A stretch of DNA of 64,000 bases from Pseudomonas schmalbachii (GTDB lineage Bacteria > Pseudomonadota > Gammaproteobacteria > Pseudomonadales > Pseudomonadaceae): NCBI RefSeq assembly GCF_017589465.1, contig NZ_JAELYA010000001.1, forward strand, positions 186,001 through 250,000, in the 5' to 3' direction. Made by a program: the position numbers and the translations under genes. Under the pieces are notes generated by a model. That model made no database searches and had not been told where the DNA came from. It saw only the letters and a program-made list of their open reading frames with translations. Shown here in pieces: positions 55,563 through 63,299 of the stretch. The stretch's first letter is position 1, and each line of letters starts with the position of its first letter.

Positions 55563-56981
55563 TTAGCGGGTGATCAGCGAACCGACGATCTGCCGGACCT
55601 GGTCTACATAGGGCGGACGCATCAGGTCCGGACCATCGGCCGAGCGCAGGATCGACTTGGCATGGCTGAAGGTCTTGAAGCCATCGAAGCCGTGGTAGCA
55701 GCCCATGCCGCTGGCACCGACGCCGCCGAACGGCATGGTGTCAACGCCGGCATGCTGCAGCGCGTTGTTGATGGTCACGCCACCGGAGCAGGTGCGGCGC
55801 AGCACCAGCGACTCTTCGGCGGCATCCTGGCCGAAGTAGTAGAGGCCGAGCGGACGCGGACGGGCGTTGATGAAGGCCACCACGTCGGTGATGTCCTTGT
55901 ACGGCTTGAACGGCAGCAGCGGGCCGAACAGCTCGTCCTGCATCACCTTCAGATCGTCGCCCGGATTGCGCAGCAGGGTCGGGATCATCTTGTGGTGCGG
56001 CTGGCCGCTGAAGTCTTCGCCGGCCGGGTTCAGCTCGATCAGCTCGACGCCGGCTTCGCGCGCTTCGTTCAGGTAGCCGTGCAGACGCTCGAAGTGACGG
56101 GCGTTGATCACCGAGGTGTAGTCCGGGTTGTCCTTCAGGGTCGGGAACAGCTTGGCGACCACTTCCTGGGCGGCGGCGACGAACTCGTCCTGCAGTTCTT
56201 CCGGGACGAACACGTAGTCCGGCGCCAGGCAGATCTGCCCGGCATTGTGCAGCTTGGCGGTCAGGATCTTGGTGACCGCGGTCTTCAGGTCGGCCGAGCG
56301 GGAGATGATGGTCGGCGACTTGCCACCCAGCTCCAGGGTGACCGGCACCAGGTTCTCGGCGGCGGCGCGCATCACGTGCTTGCCGATGCTGGTCGCACCA
56401 GTGAACAGCAAGTGGTCGAACGGCAGGCTGCAGAAGGCCTGGCCGACTTCCGGACCGCCGGTGACCACGGCCACTTCATCCTCGGCATAGACCTCGGCGA
56501 ACAGGCGGGCGAACAGGTCGGAAGTCTTCGGGTTGAATTCGGAGAGCTTGAGCATGACCCGGTTGCCCGCGGCCAGCGCATCGGCGAGGCCGCCGAAGAT
56601 CATCACCGCGGGGAAGTTCCAGGCGGTGAGGATGCCCACCACGCCCTTCGGCTGGTACTGCACCCAGGCTTCGCCACGGTTGGTGGCGCGGGTGTCGGGC
56701 TTCATCCACTCGGCGAGGTTGGCCTTGGCGTATTTCAGCGAGGCCAGCGGGCTCAGCACGTCGTACATGCGGGAGAAGTCGCGGCTGCGGTGGCCGAAGT
56801 CGGCCGCCAGCGCTTCGACGATTTCCTCCTGGTGATTGACCAGCATGCCGATGGCACGGTCGATCAGCTCGATTCGTTGCTCGGCAGTCCATGGCTCATT
56901 CGCCAGGTAGGCAGCGCGTTGCTTGTCCAGAGTGGCGCGGGCAGCAGCCGCGCTCAGGTTCTCGTTGGCGCTCATGTTCAT
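55563..56981 (-). CDS. coniferyl-aldehyde-dehydrogenase-like aldehyde dehydrogenase
   Basis: A protein of 472 residues from the ATG at 56981 (MNMSANENL; a second ATG at 56975 is possible). Active-site Glu is in LELGGKSPTII and the Cys nucleophile in RRTCSGGVTINN. AWNFPAVMIFGGLADALAAG marks the cofactor site. It resembles the CalB-type class 3 enzymes acting on aryl or long-chain aldehydes. With the adjacent alcohol dehydrogenase it would yield a carboxylic acid. Upstream lies an 18-bp palindrome. Confidence 0.91.
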   Translation of the reverse strand: MNMSANENLSAAAARATLDKQRAAYLANEPWTAEQRIELIDRAIGMLVNHQEEIVEALAADFGHRSRDFSRMYDVLSPLASLKYAKANLAEWMKPDTRATNRGEAWVQYQPKGVVGILTAWNFPAVMIFGGLADALAAGNRVMLKLSEFNPKTSDLFARLFAEVYAEDEVAVVTGGPEVGQAFCSLPFDHLLFTGATSIGKHVMRAAAENLVPVTLELGGKSPTIISRSADLKTAVTKILTAKLHNAGQICLAPDYVFVPEELQDEFVAAAQEVVAKLFPTLKDNPDYTSVINARHFERLHGYLNEAREAGVELIELNPAGEDFSGQPHHKMIPTLLRNPGDDLKVMQDELFGPLLPFKPYKDITDVVAFINARPRPLGLYYFGQDAAEESLVLRRTCSGGVTINNALQHAGVDTMPFGGVGASGMGCYHGFDGFKTFSHAKSILRSADGPDLMRPPYVDQVRQIVGSLITR

Positions 56982-57081
56982 TTTCTCTCTTTTTGTAGGA
57001 AGTCCCGGGTGACGAAATCTGTACGACCGTACCAACCAGGTACTCTAACCACAGGTGCAGTGCTGTGCTTTACACGGCTGA

Positions 57082-57099
57082 TACTAGAAAGGACTAGTA
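57082..57099. promoter_or_regulatory. palindrome upstream of the aldehyde dehydrogenase gene
   Basis: TACTAG-N6-CTAGTA is a perfect inverted repeat about 100 bp upstream of the start and is a candidate operator. The sequence differs from the site at 58789. Confidence 0.45.
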
Positions 57100-57230
57100 C
57101 AACTGGCGACGACCAAATGGAGGAAGCTCGGATGTATTTCGCCTACTCCAAAAGAACTAGGCGGCGCTCACCCCAAGCGGCTAGCCCGCATGTTTCGCGG
57201 GCTTGACCAGCATAGCCGGTCCAGCCCAGC

Positions 57231-57878
57231 TCAGATGGCCGGACCAGAGGCATCCAGCGCCGAATCGACGAAGGCAATCAGCTGCTTCTGCAGGATGGCG
57301 AGATCGACGGCCGTCGGGTCGAGCAGGAACTGCATCATCATCCCGCGCATGGCGCCGAGGATCAGCGCGGCGGCGGCCAGCGGGTCGACGTCCACGCGGA
57401 TCTCGCCCTTGGCGATGCCCTCGCTGACATGCCGGGCCAGATAGCTCTGCACCGAGCGGTTGTACTCGGCGAGGATCTCCGCCGTCTCCGAGTCCTCCGT
57501 CACCGCTTCGGCCATCAGCGCAAGCAGCGCCCGGGTATTCACCCAGTCGCTCTCCTTGCGCCCGAGGTAGACGCTGACGAAGCCTTTCAGCGTATCCAGC
57601 CCCGGACGCCGCTTCGGCGCGGCCTTCACCAGATCCATGAAGCTGGTATTGACGAAGCCGGCCAGTGCGCGCAGCAGGCCGGCCTTGTTGCCGAAGTGAT
57701 GGGCGGCCAGGCCGCGACTGTAACCGGCCGCCTCGCCCACCTCGGCGAGAGTCATGCCGACCCAGCCCTTGCGCGCGACGATTTTCCGCGCCGCGAGCAG
57801 CAGGCGCTGTTCGGCCTCCGCGCGGCGCTCGGTCTGGGTGCGGCGGGTGCTGGTCGGTTCGGTTTCGGCGGTAGCCAT
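57231..57878 (-). CDS. TetR-family transcriptional regulator
   Basis: A protein of 215 residues. The N-terminal helix-turn-helix reads MTLAEVGEAAGYSRGLAAHHFGNKAGLLRALAGF, and the C-terminal ligand domain is helical. It follows the crotonase gene (44 bp gap) and precedes the aldehyde and alcohol dehydrogenase genes on the same strand. It probably represses its own operon and the divergent acyl-CoA dehydrogenase pair through the palindrome at 58789, with an acyl-CoA as a plausible inducer. Confidence 0.92.
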   Translation of the reverse strand: MATAETEPTSTRRTQTERRAEAEQRLLLAARKIVARKGWVGMTLAEVGEAAGYSRGLAAHHFGNKAGLLRALAGFVNTSFMDLVKAAPKRRPGLDTLKGFVSVYLGRKESDWVNTRALLALMAEAVTEDSETAEILAEYNRSVQSYLARHVSEGIAKGEIRVDVDPLAAAALILGAMRGMMMQFLLDPTAVDLAILQKQLIAFVDSALDASGPAI

Positions 57879-57922
57879 CCATCCTCCTCGTTGTCTACTG
57901 GCCGATGGTCATTGCCCGCTGA

Positions 57923-58711
57923 TCACTTTCCGGTGAAGACGGGGAGACGGCGCTCGGCCATGGCCTTGTTGCCCTCGGCGAAATCGGCGGTGACGATCTG
58001 CCATTCCTGCTCCGAGGCCTCGCGGTCGATGATCGCGTCGACCGCATCGGCCAGCCCCATGCGCAGCGTCTCGCGGCTGGACATCACCGCCAGCGGCGAG
58101 CACTCGGCGATTTCCTCGGCCAGCGCGCGGGCGGCCTGGCGTTCCTGGCCCGGCTCGGCGAGCACGTCGGCGAGACCGATGCGCACCGCCTCGCGGCCAT
58201 CGATGCGGCGGCCGGTGGCGATCAGCAGCGAGGCCATCTGGATGCCGACGACGCGCGGCAGGGTAACCGAAATGCCGAAGCCCTGGTGAATCCCCAGGCG
58301 GTTGAAGTTGGCCGAGAAGCGCGCCTTCTCGCTGGTCACGCGATAGTCGCCGACCAGCGCCAGGCCCAGCCCGCCACCGACGGCGGCGCCCTCCACCACC
58401 GCGATCAGCGGCTTGCGAGTGCGGAACATGCGCACGGCGTACTTGTACAGGCGGCGCGGGAACTGCGGGTCCTTGGTTTCCTCCGAGCCGGTGAAGTCGG
58501 CGCCGGCGCAGAAGGTCTTGCCCTCGGCCTGGAGGACCACCACGCGGCACTGCTCCAGTTGGTCGAGGTATTCCAGCGCGGAGACCAGATCCATGATCAG
58601 GTCCTTGTCGAAGAAGTTCAGCGGCGGACGGCTGAATTCCAGGGTGGCGACATGGCCTTGCAGTTCGAGCTTGAGGCCGCGGCCGGGAACGAAGGAATCG
58701 GGAGTGGACAT
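57923..58711 (-). CDS. crotonase-family protein lacking both hydratase glutamates
   Basis: A protein of 262 residues with the crotonase fold (FCAGADFTGSEE, VVEGAAVGGGLGLALVGDYR). At the positions of the two catalytic Glu residues of enoyl-CoA hydratase it has Gly (GGGLGLAL) and Asn (ANFNRLGIH). It is therefore unlikely to be a simple hydratase; an isomerase, hydrolase or C-C cleaving role is more likely. It is first in the leftward crotonase-TetR run and divergent from the paired acyl-CoA dehydrogenases. Confidence 0.87.
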   Translation of the reverse strand: MSTPDSFVPGRGLKLELQGHVATLEFSRPPLNFFDKDLIMDLVSALEYLDQLEQCRVVVLQAEGKTFCAGADFTGSEETKDPQFPRRLYKYAVRMFRTRKPLIAVVEGAAVGGGLGLALVGDYRVTSEKARFSANFNRLGIHQGFGISVTLPRVVGIQMASLLIATGRRIDGREAVRIGLADVLAEPGQERQAARALAEEIAECSPLAVMSSRETLRMGLADAVDAIIDREASEQEWQIVTADFAEGNKAMAERRLPVFTGK

Positions 58712-58788
58712 GCTGGCTCCGTGACTGACGGTAGATGACCGGGATCATCGCGTGCTTGATCCCGCCTTGGGGTGCTGTTAGCGTAGAT

Positions 58789-58810
58789 ACTTGCTGACTA
58801 ACAAGCAAGT
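58789..58810. promoter_or_regulatory. TetR-type operator between crotonase and acyl-CoA dehydrogenase genes
   Basis: ACTTGCT-N8-AGCAAGT is a perfect inverted repeat in the 141-bp divergent promoter region, about 43 bp before the dehydrogenase start. Confidence 0.6.
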
Positions 58811-58852
58811 TGCGAAACGAGCTTCCCATCCCCTATCCAAGAGCAGATACAG

Positions 58853-59995
58853 ATGCAGGCACTCGACATTCGACCCTGTCGCCTGGACGCCAACGCCGAA
58901 GCCTTGCGCGCCGAAGTGCGCGAGTTCCTCGCCGAGACGCTGAAGGACTACCCCGCCGCCGAGCGGGCCAAGAGCTGGAACGGTGTGAGCGAAGAGTTCA
59001 GCCGCAAGCTGGGCGCGCGCGGCTGGCTGGGCATGACCTGGCCGAAGCGCTACGGCGGCCATGAGCGCAGCGCCCTGGAGCGCTACGTGGTCCTGGAAGA
59101 ACTGCTGGCCGCGGGCGCACCAGTGCAGGCCCACTGGATCGCCGAGCGCCAGAGCGCGCCGCTGCTGATGAAGTTCTCCCCTGACGTGCTGGCACCAAGG
59201 ATCTGCCCCGGTGTGGCCCGTGGCGAAATCTTCATCGGCGTCGGCCTCTCGGAACCGGATGTCGGCTCCGACCTGGCTTCGGTACGTACCCGCGCCGAGA
59301 AGGTAGAGGGTGGCTGGCGTGTGAACGGCCAGAAGATCTGGACCACCGGCGCTCACCGCGCGCATTACCTGGTGACACTGCTGCGCACCGGCCCGAAGGA
59401 CGAGAAGAACCGGCACGCCGGCCTGTCGCAGTTGGTCATCGACCTGAAGTCGCCTGGCGTTACCGTCCGACCGATCTACAACATGATCGGCGAGCATGAC
59501 TTCAACGAAGTGTTCTTCGAAGACGTGTTCGTTGCCGACGAGTACCTGCTCGGCCAGCCGGGTGATGGCTGGAAGCAGGTCGGCGCCGAACTGGCGCTGG
59601 AGCGCAGCGGCCCGGAGCGCTACCTGTCCAGCACCCAGCTGTACCTGGAGATGCTCGATGCCGCCGATCCCGCGGACAACCACCACGCCGTCAGCCTCGG
59701 CCGCGTGGCCGCGCGCTACGCAGTGATGCGGCAGATGTCCCTGGGCGTTGCCGGCATGCTCGCCCGCGGTGACGACCCGGCTACCGCGGCCGCGCTGGTC
59801 AAGGACCAGGGCGCCGTGCTGGAGCAGTCGCTGCCCGATCTGGCCCACGACCTGTTCGGCGGCCTGCGCGAGCCCGGCTCGGATCTCGACCAGGTGATGC
59901 GTTACGTGACCCAGACCGCCCCGTCCTTCTCCCTGCGTGGCGGCACCCGTGAAATTCTCCGCGGCATCATTGCCAGAGGACTCGGACTGCGATGA
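58853..59995 (+). CDS. acyl-CoA dehydrogenase, catalytic-type subunit of a probable heteromer
   Basis: A protein of 380 residues with GVGLSEPDVGSDLASVRTRA (flavin/substrate), QKIWTTGAHRAHYLVTLLRT and, near the C-terminus, SLRGGTREILRGIIARGLGL, which keeps the GGT-E-I-R motif. It resembles the FadE/ChsE-type dehydrogenases of sterol side-chain catabolism. Its stop overlaps the next gene (ATGA), which encodes a second dehydrogenase chain without this motif, as in known alpha2-beta2 acyl-CoA dehydrogenases. Confidence 0.9.
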   Translation: MQALDIRPCRLDANAEALRAEVREFLAETLKDYPAAERAKSWNGVSEEFSRKLGARGWLGMTWPKRYGGHERSALERYVVLEELLAAGAPVQAHWIAERQSAPLLMKFSPDVLAPRICPGVARGEIFIGVGLSEPDVGSDLASVRTRAEKVEGGWRVNGQKIWTTGAHRAHYLVTLLRTGPKDEKNRHAGLSQLVIDLKSPGVTVRPIYNMIGEHDFNEVFFEDVFVADEYLLGQPGDGWKQVGAELALERSGPERYLSSTQLYLEMLDAADPADNHHAVSLGRVAARYAVMRQMSLGVAGMLARGDDPATAAALVKDQGAVLEQSLPDLAHDLFGGLREPGSDLDQVMRYVTQTAPSFSLRGGTREILRGIIARGLGLR

Positions 59996-61113
59996 GCGAA
60001 GCAATCAACTATCAAGGCGTGGACGACAGCGCCCCGTCCGAACTGCAAACCATGATCGCCGACAGCGTCGAGCGCCTGTTCGCCGAGCAGGTCACCCCTG
60101 CCCTGCTGGAACGCTTCGATGCCGGCCACAACGCCGATGAACTGTGGCAGATGGTGGTGGACAACGGCCTGCCCGGCGCCCTGGTGCCGGAAGAGGCCGG
60201 CGGCAGTGGTGCCAACTGGCTCGACGCCAGCCCGGTACTGCGCGCCATCGGCTACTGGCAGGCGCCGCTGGCCCTCGGCGAAACCATGCTCGCCTCCCTG
60301 CTGCTGGCCCGCGCCGGGCTGGAAGTGCCGGAAGGCGCGATCAGCCTGATCCAGGCCGGCCGCCTCGGCGACCTCCGTCTTTCCGAGGACGGCCTGCGCC
60401 TCGACGGCCGCGTGGTCAACGTGCCCTGGGCGCGCAGCTGCCGCTGGGCGGTGGTGGCCGATCAGAATCGTCTGGCTCTGGTCGATCTGCGCCAGGACGC
60501 GATCAATCTGGAAGCACAGACCAACTTCGCCGGCGAAGAGCGCGACACCCTGGTCTTCGCCAATGCCGACACCGCGGCCTGCGGCGATCTGAAACTGGCT
60601 GACGTGGCCGAACCGGTCTGGCTGTTCGGTGCTCTGGTGCGCGCTTGCATGATCGTCGGCGCCCTCGAATCGAGCCTGGACAAGGCGGTTGCCTACGCCA
60701 ACGAGCGCGTGCAGTTCGGCAAGCCGATCGGCAAGCAGCAGGCGCTGCAGCAATACCTGGCACAGATGGCCGGCAGCATCGGCGCCGCCCGCATAGCCAC
60801 GCAGATCGCCCTGCGCAGCGCCGTGGAAGCGCTGCAGGCCGAACCCGGCAGCCGCACCAGCCTGGCCTTCGACATCGCCGTGGCCAAGGTCTGCGCCGGC
60901 GAAGCCGCCAGCCTGGCCTGCTCGGTGGCGCACCAGGTCCACGGCGCCATCGGCTTCACCCACGAACACACCCTGCACTTCGCCACCCGCCGCCTGTGGT
61001 CCTGGCGCGACGAATTCGGCAGCGACGCGCAGTGGGCCCGGGTGCTCGGCCAATCGGCAATCGCCGCCGGCTCCGAAGGCTTCTGGGCAGGGCTGACAGC
61101 CCGCAGCCTGTAA
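59992..61113 (+). CDS. acyl-CoA dehydrogenase-like partner subunit
   Basis: A protein of 373 residues, more divergent. It has VDNGLPGALVPEEAGGSGAN early and CSVAHQVHGAIGFTHEHTLH late, but the C-terminal GGT-E region is replaced by RRLWSWRDEFGSDAQWARVLG. The usual TEPGAGSD loop is also lost. It is likely the structural or FAD-sharing beta chain of a heteromer with the product of the preceding gene. A tandem repeat array begins 15 bp after its stop. Confidence 0.88.
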   Translation: MSEAINYQGVDDSAPSELQTMIADSVERLFAEQVTPALLERFDAGHNADELWQMVVDNGLPGALVPEEAGGSGANWLDASPVLRAIGYWQAPLALGETMLASLLLARAGLEVPEGAISLIQAGRLGDLRLSEDGLRLDGRVVNVPWARSCRWAVVADQNRLALVDLRQDAINLEAQTNFAGEERDTLVFANADTAACGDLKLADVAEPVWLFGALVRACMIVGALESSLDKAVAYANERVQFGKPIGKQQALQQYLAQMAGSIGAARIATQIALRSAVEALQAEPGSRTSLAFDIAVAKVCAGEAASLACSVAHQVHGAIGFTHEHTLHFATRRLWSWRDEFGSDAQWARVLGQSAIAAGSEGFWAGLTARSL

Positions 61114-61127
61114 CCTTCGCGGAAACC

Positions 61128-62056
61128 AAAACGCCGGGCTTCGAGCCCGGCGTTTTCATTTGCGACGGCGGATGGGCTGAACCCCGCGTAGGTTGGTGCT
61201 GAGCGCAGCGAAGCCCAACATTTGCCGCCGCCCCACCATCGTTGGGCTTCGTACCTCAGCCCAACCTACGAAGAACGAAAACGCCAGGCATCGAGCCCGG
61301 CGTTTTCATTTACCCCGTCGGATGGGCTGAACCCCACGTAGGTTGGTGCTGAGCGCAGCGAAGCCCAACATTTGCCGCAGCCCCGCCATCGTTGGGCTTC
61401 GTACCTCAGCCCAACCTACGAAGAACGAAAACGCCAGGCATCGAGCCCGGCGTTTTCATTTACCCCGTCGGATGGGCTGAACCCCGCGTAGGTTGGTGCT
61501 GAGCGCAGCGAAGCCCAACATTTGCTGCCGCCCCACCATCGTTGGGCTTCGTACCTCAGCCCAACCTACGAAGAACGAAAACGCCAGACATCGAGCCCGG
61601 CGTTTTCATTTGTGACGGCGGATGGGCTGAACCCCGCGTAGGTTGGCGCTGAGCGCAGCGAAGCCCAACATTTGCCGCCGCCCCGCCATCGTTGGGCTTC
61701 GTGCCTCAGCCCAACCTACGAAAAACGAAAACGCCAGACATCGAGCCCGGCGTTTTCATTTACCCCGTCGGATGGGCTGAACCCCGCGTAGGTTGGTGCT
61801 GAGCGCAGCGAAGCCCAACATTTGCCGCCGACCCACCATCGTTGGGCTTCGTACCTCAGCCCAACCTACGAAGAACGAAAACGCCGGGCTTCGAGCCCGG
61901 CGTTTTCATTTACCCCGTCGGATGGGCTGAACCCCGCGTAGGTTGGTGCTGAGCGCAGCGAAGCCCAACATTTGCCGCCGACCCGCCATCGTTGGGCTTC
62001 GTACCTCAGCCCAACCTACGAAGAACGAAAACGCCGGGCATCGAGCCCGGCGTTTT
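61128..62056. repeat. exact 150-bp tandem array: six REP units interleaved with seven terminator hairpins
   Basis: Hairpins of the form AAAACGCC-N13-GGCGTTTT start at 61128, 61278, 61428, 61578, 61728, 61878 and 62028. GTAGGTTGG REP pairs start at 61188, 61338, 61488, 61638, 61788 and 61938. Every step is 150 bp. Units differ by a few substitutions. The hairpins at both ends are perfect or nearly so, while several middle ones have mismatches. The array fills the whole gap between a rightward gene and the leftward PAP2 gene. No protein-coding signal is credible inside it. Confidence 0.95.
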
Positions 62057-62058
62057 CA

Positions 62059-62973
62059 TCAGCCGACCGCCGCAACCTTCGCCGGAGCTGCCGTCTCGCC
62101 GGCATGCCGCGACAGCAGACGCATCTTCACCAGCACCCACGGCATCACGAGGGTGATGAACAGACCCATCGACAACCCGCGCAGGGCCTGCCAGTACAGC
62201 GGCTCCAGCGGCAGTTGCGCGCCCACGGCCTTGAGGCCCTTCTGGAACAGCAGGAACGCCACGCTGCCGATTACCGCCGCAAGGGCACGCTTCCAGACCG
62301 CAACCTCGACGCCGAAGTCGATGGTCTGCCGTTCGATACGGAAGCCCAGTCCGGCGCCGACCAGCAGGCCGACGAACATCGGCACGTACTCCGGAGCCTT
62401 GCCCGGCCACAGCGCGACGCTGGCCACACCGGCCAGCACAGCCAGGCCCACCGGCAGCGCGAGGTTGGCCTTGTTCCACAGCGCCCAGTCCTTGATCCGG
62501 GCGAATACCAGCAGGGTGACGCCGCCCAGCGCCGCGCCGACGAGCACGTCCTCGACGTCATGGGCGGCGAGATACAGCCGGCTGAGGCTGACGCCCAGGC
62601 AGATCACCGAGCAGACCAGCCAGAACCACAGGCGGCGCACTTCATAGGCCAGCCACAGCCACAGCACCACGGCCATCTGCGTGTGTCCGCTGGGCAGGCC
62701 GTAGCTCTCGCCGACGCGGTCGTCCATGCGCAGTTCCAGCGGCGGGCGCGGGTCCTGGAAGTAATCCTTGAACAGTGCGTTGAGCCAGGCGGAAACGGCG
62801 ATCAGCACCAGCAGGCGGAAGAAGGTTCCCTTGTTCCAGGCCCAAAGACCGAGCGGGATGGCCAGCAGCAGGAAGGTGCCGTAGCCGAGCCAGGTAAAGC
62901 CGTTGGCGACATGGGTGAGCCCCGGCGAGCGCAAAGGCAGCACCCAGTCGAGGTTGTGCAGCAGTTCGTACAT
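62059..62973 (-). CDS. PAP2-family membrane phosphatase with extra C-terminal membrane region
   Basis: A protein of 304 residues; AAGGA lies about 7 nt before the ATG at 62973 (MYELLHNLDWVL). All three phosphatase motifs are present: KDYFQDPRPP, SYGLPSGHTQM and LSRLYLAAHDVEDVL. It has about six membrane segments up to residue 170, then roughly 130 further hydrophobic residues (about four more segments) beyond a standard PAP2 domain. It probably dephosphorylates a lipid phosphate or isoprenyl pyrophosphate at the outer face of the inner membrane. The stop is 2 bp from the last hairpin of the array. Confidence 0.88.
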   Translation of the reverse strand: MYELLHNLDWVLPLRSPGLTHVANGFTWLGYGTFLLLAIPLGLWAWNKGTFFRLLVLIAVSAWLNALFKDYFQDPRPPLELRMDDRVGESYGLPSGHTQMAVVLWLWLAYEVRRLWFWLVCSVICLGVSLSRLYLAAHDVEDVLVGAALGGVTLLVFARIKDWALWNKANLALPVGLAVLAGVASVALWPGKAPEYVPMFVGLLVGAGLGFRIERQTIDFGVEVAVWKRALAAVIGSVAFLLFQKGLKAVGAQLPLEPLYWQALRGLSMGLFITLVMPWVLVKMRLLSRHAGETAAPAKVAAVG

Positions 62974-63299
62974 GACCAGTCCTTCATCTTTATTGTTTTG
63001 GGAAACGTGGAGCGCCCGTACTAATACTGCAACGGCAATCGACCAGACAACGGAAGACGCCGGGCACTGCTCGACTTTGGCCGATTCGCCCTCCCTCGCC
63101 GCCAGCCGGCCAGCCCCGCTCCCTCTCAATGCGCCTGATGATGCCCCATTCATCACGCTGCTGATGCCCGCAGAGCCCATGAACAGTGGGCATTCATACT
63201 TCCGGGCGACACGCAGATTACAACCTTGGTGCGCTTATCCGGCCGTTCTCCGCTGAGTACGTTGCAGCTGTGTTTGCCAACCACCACAGAGAAAGCCGC

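Noticed and set aside
61128-62056. CRISPR array
   Set aside because: The repeat unit is 150 bp with no short repeat-unique spacer alternation. Units are near-identical throughout, consist of REP arms and a terminator, and no cas genes are near.
61943-62647. A 234-codon plus-strand frame running from the tandem array into the PAP2 gene
   Set aside because: It begins inside repeat sequence, is antisense to a well-supported PAP2 gene and shows no family motif.
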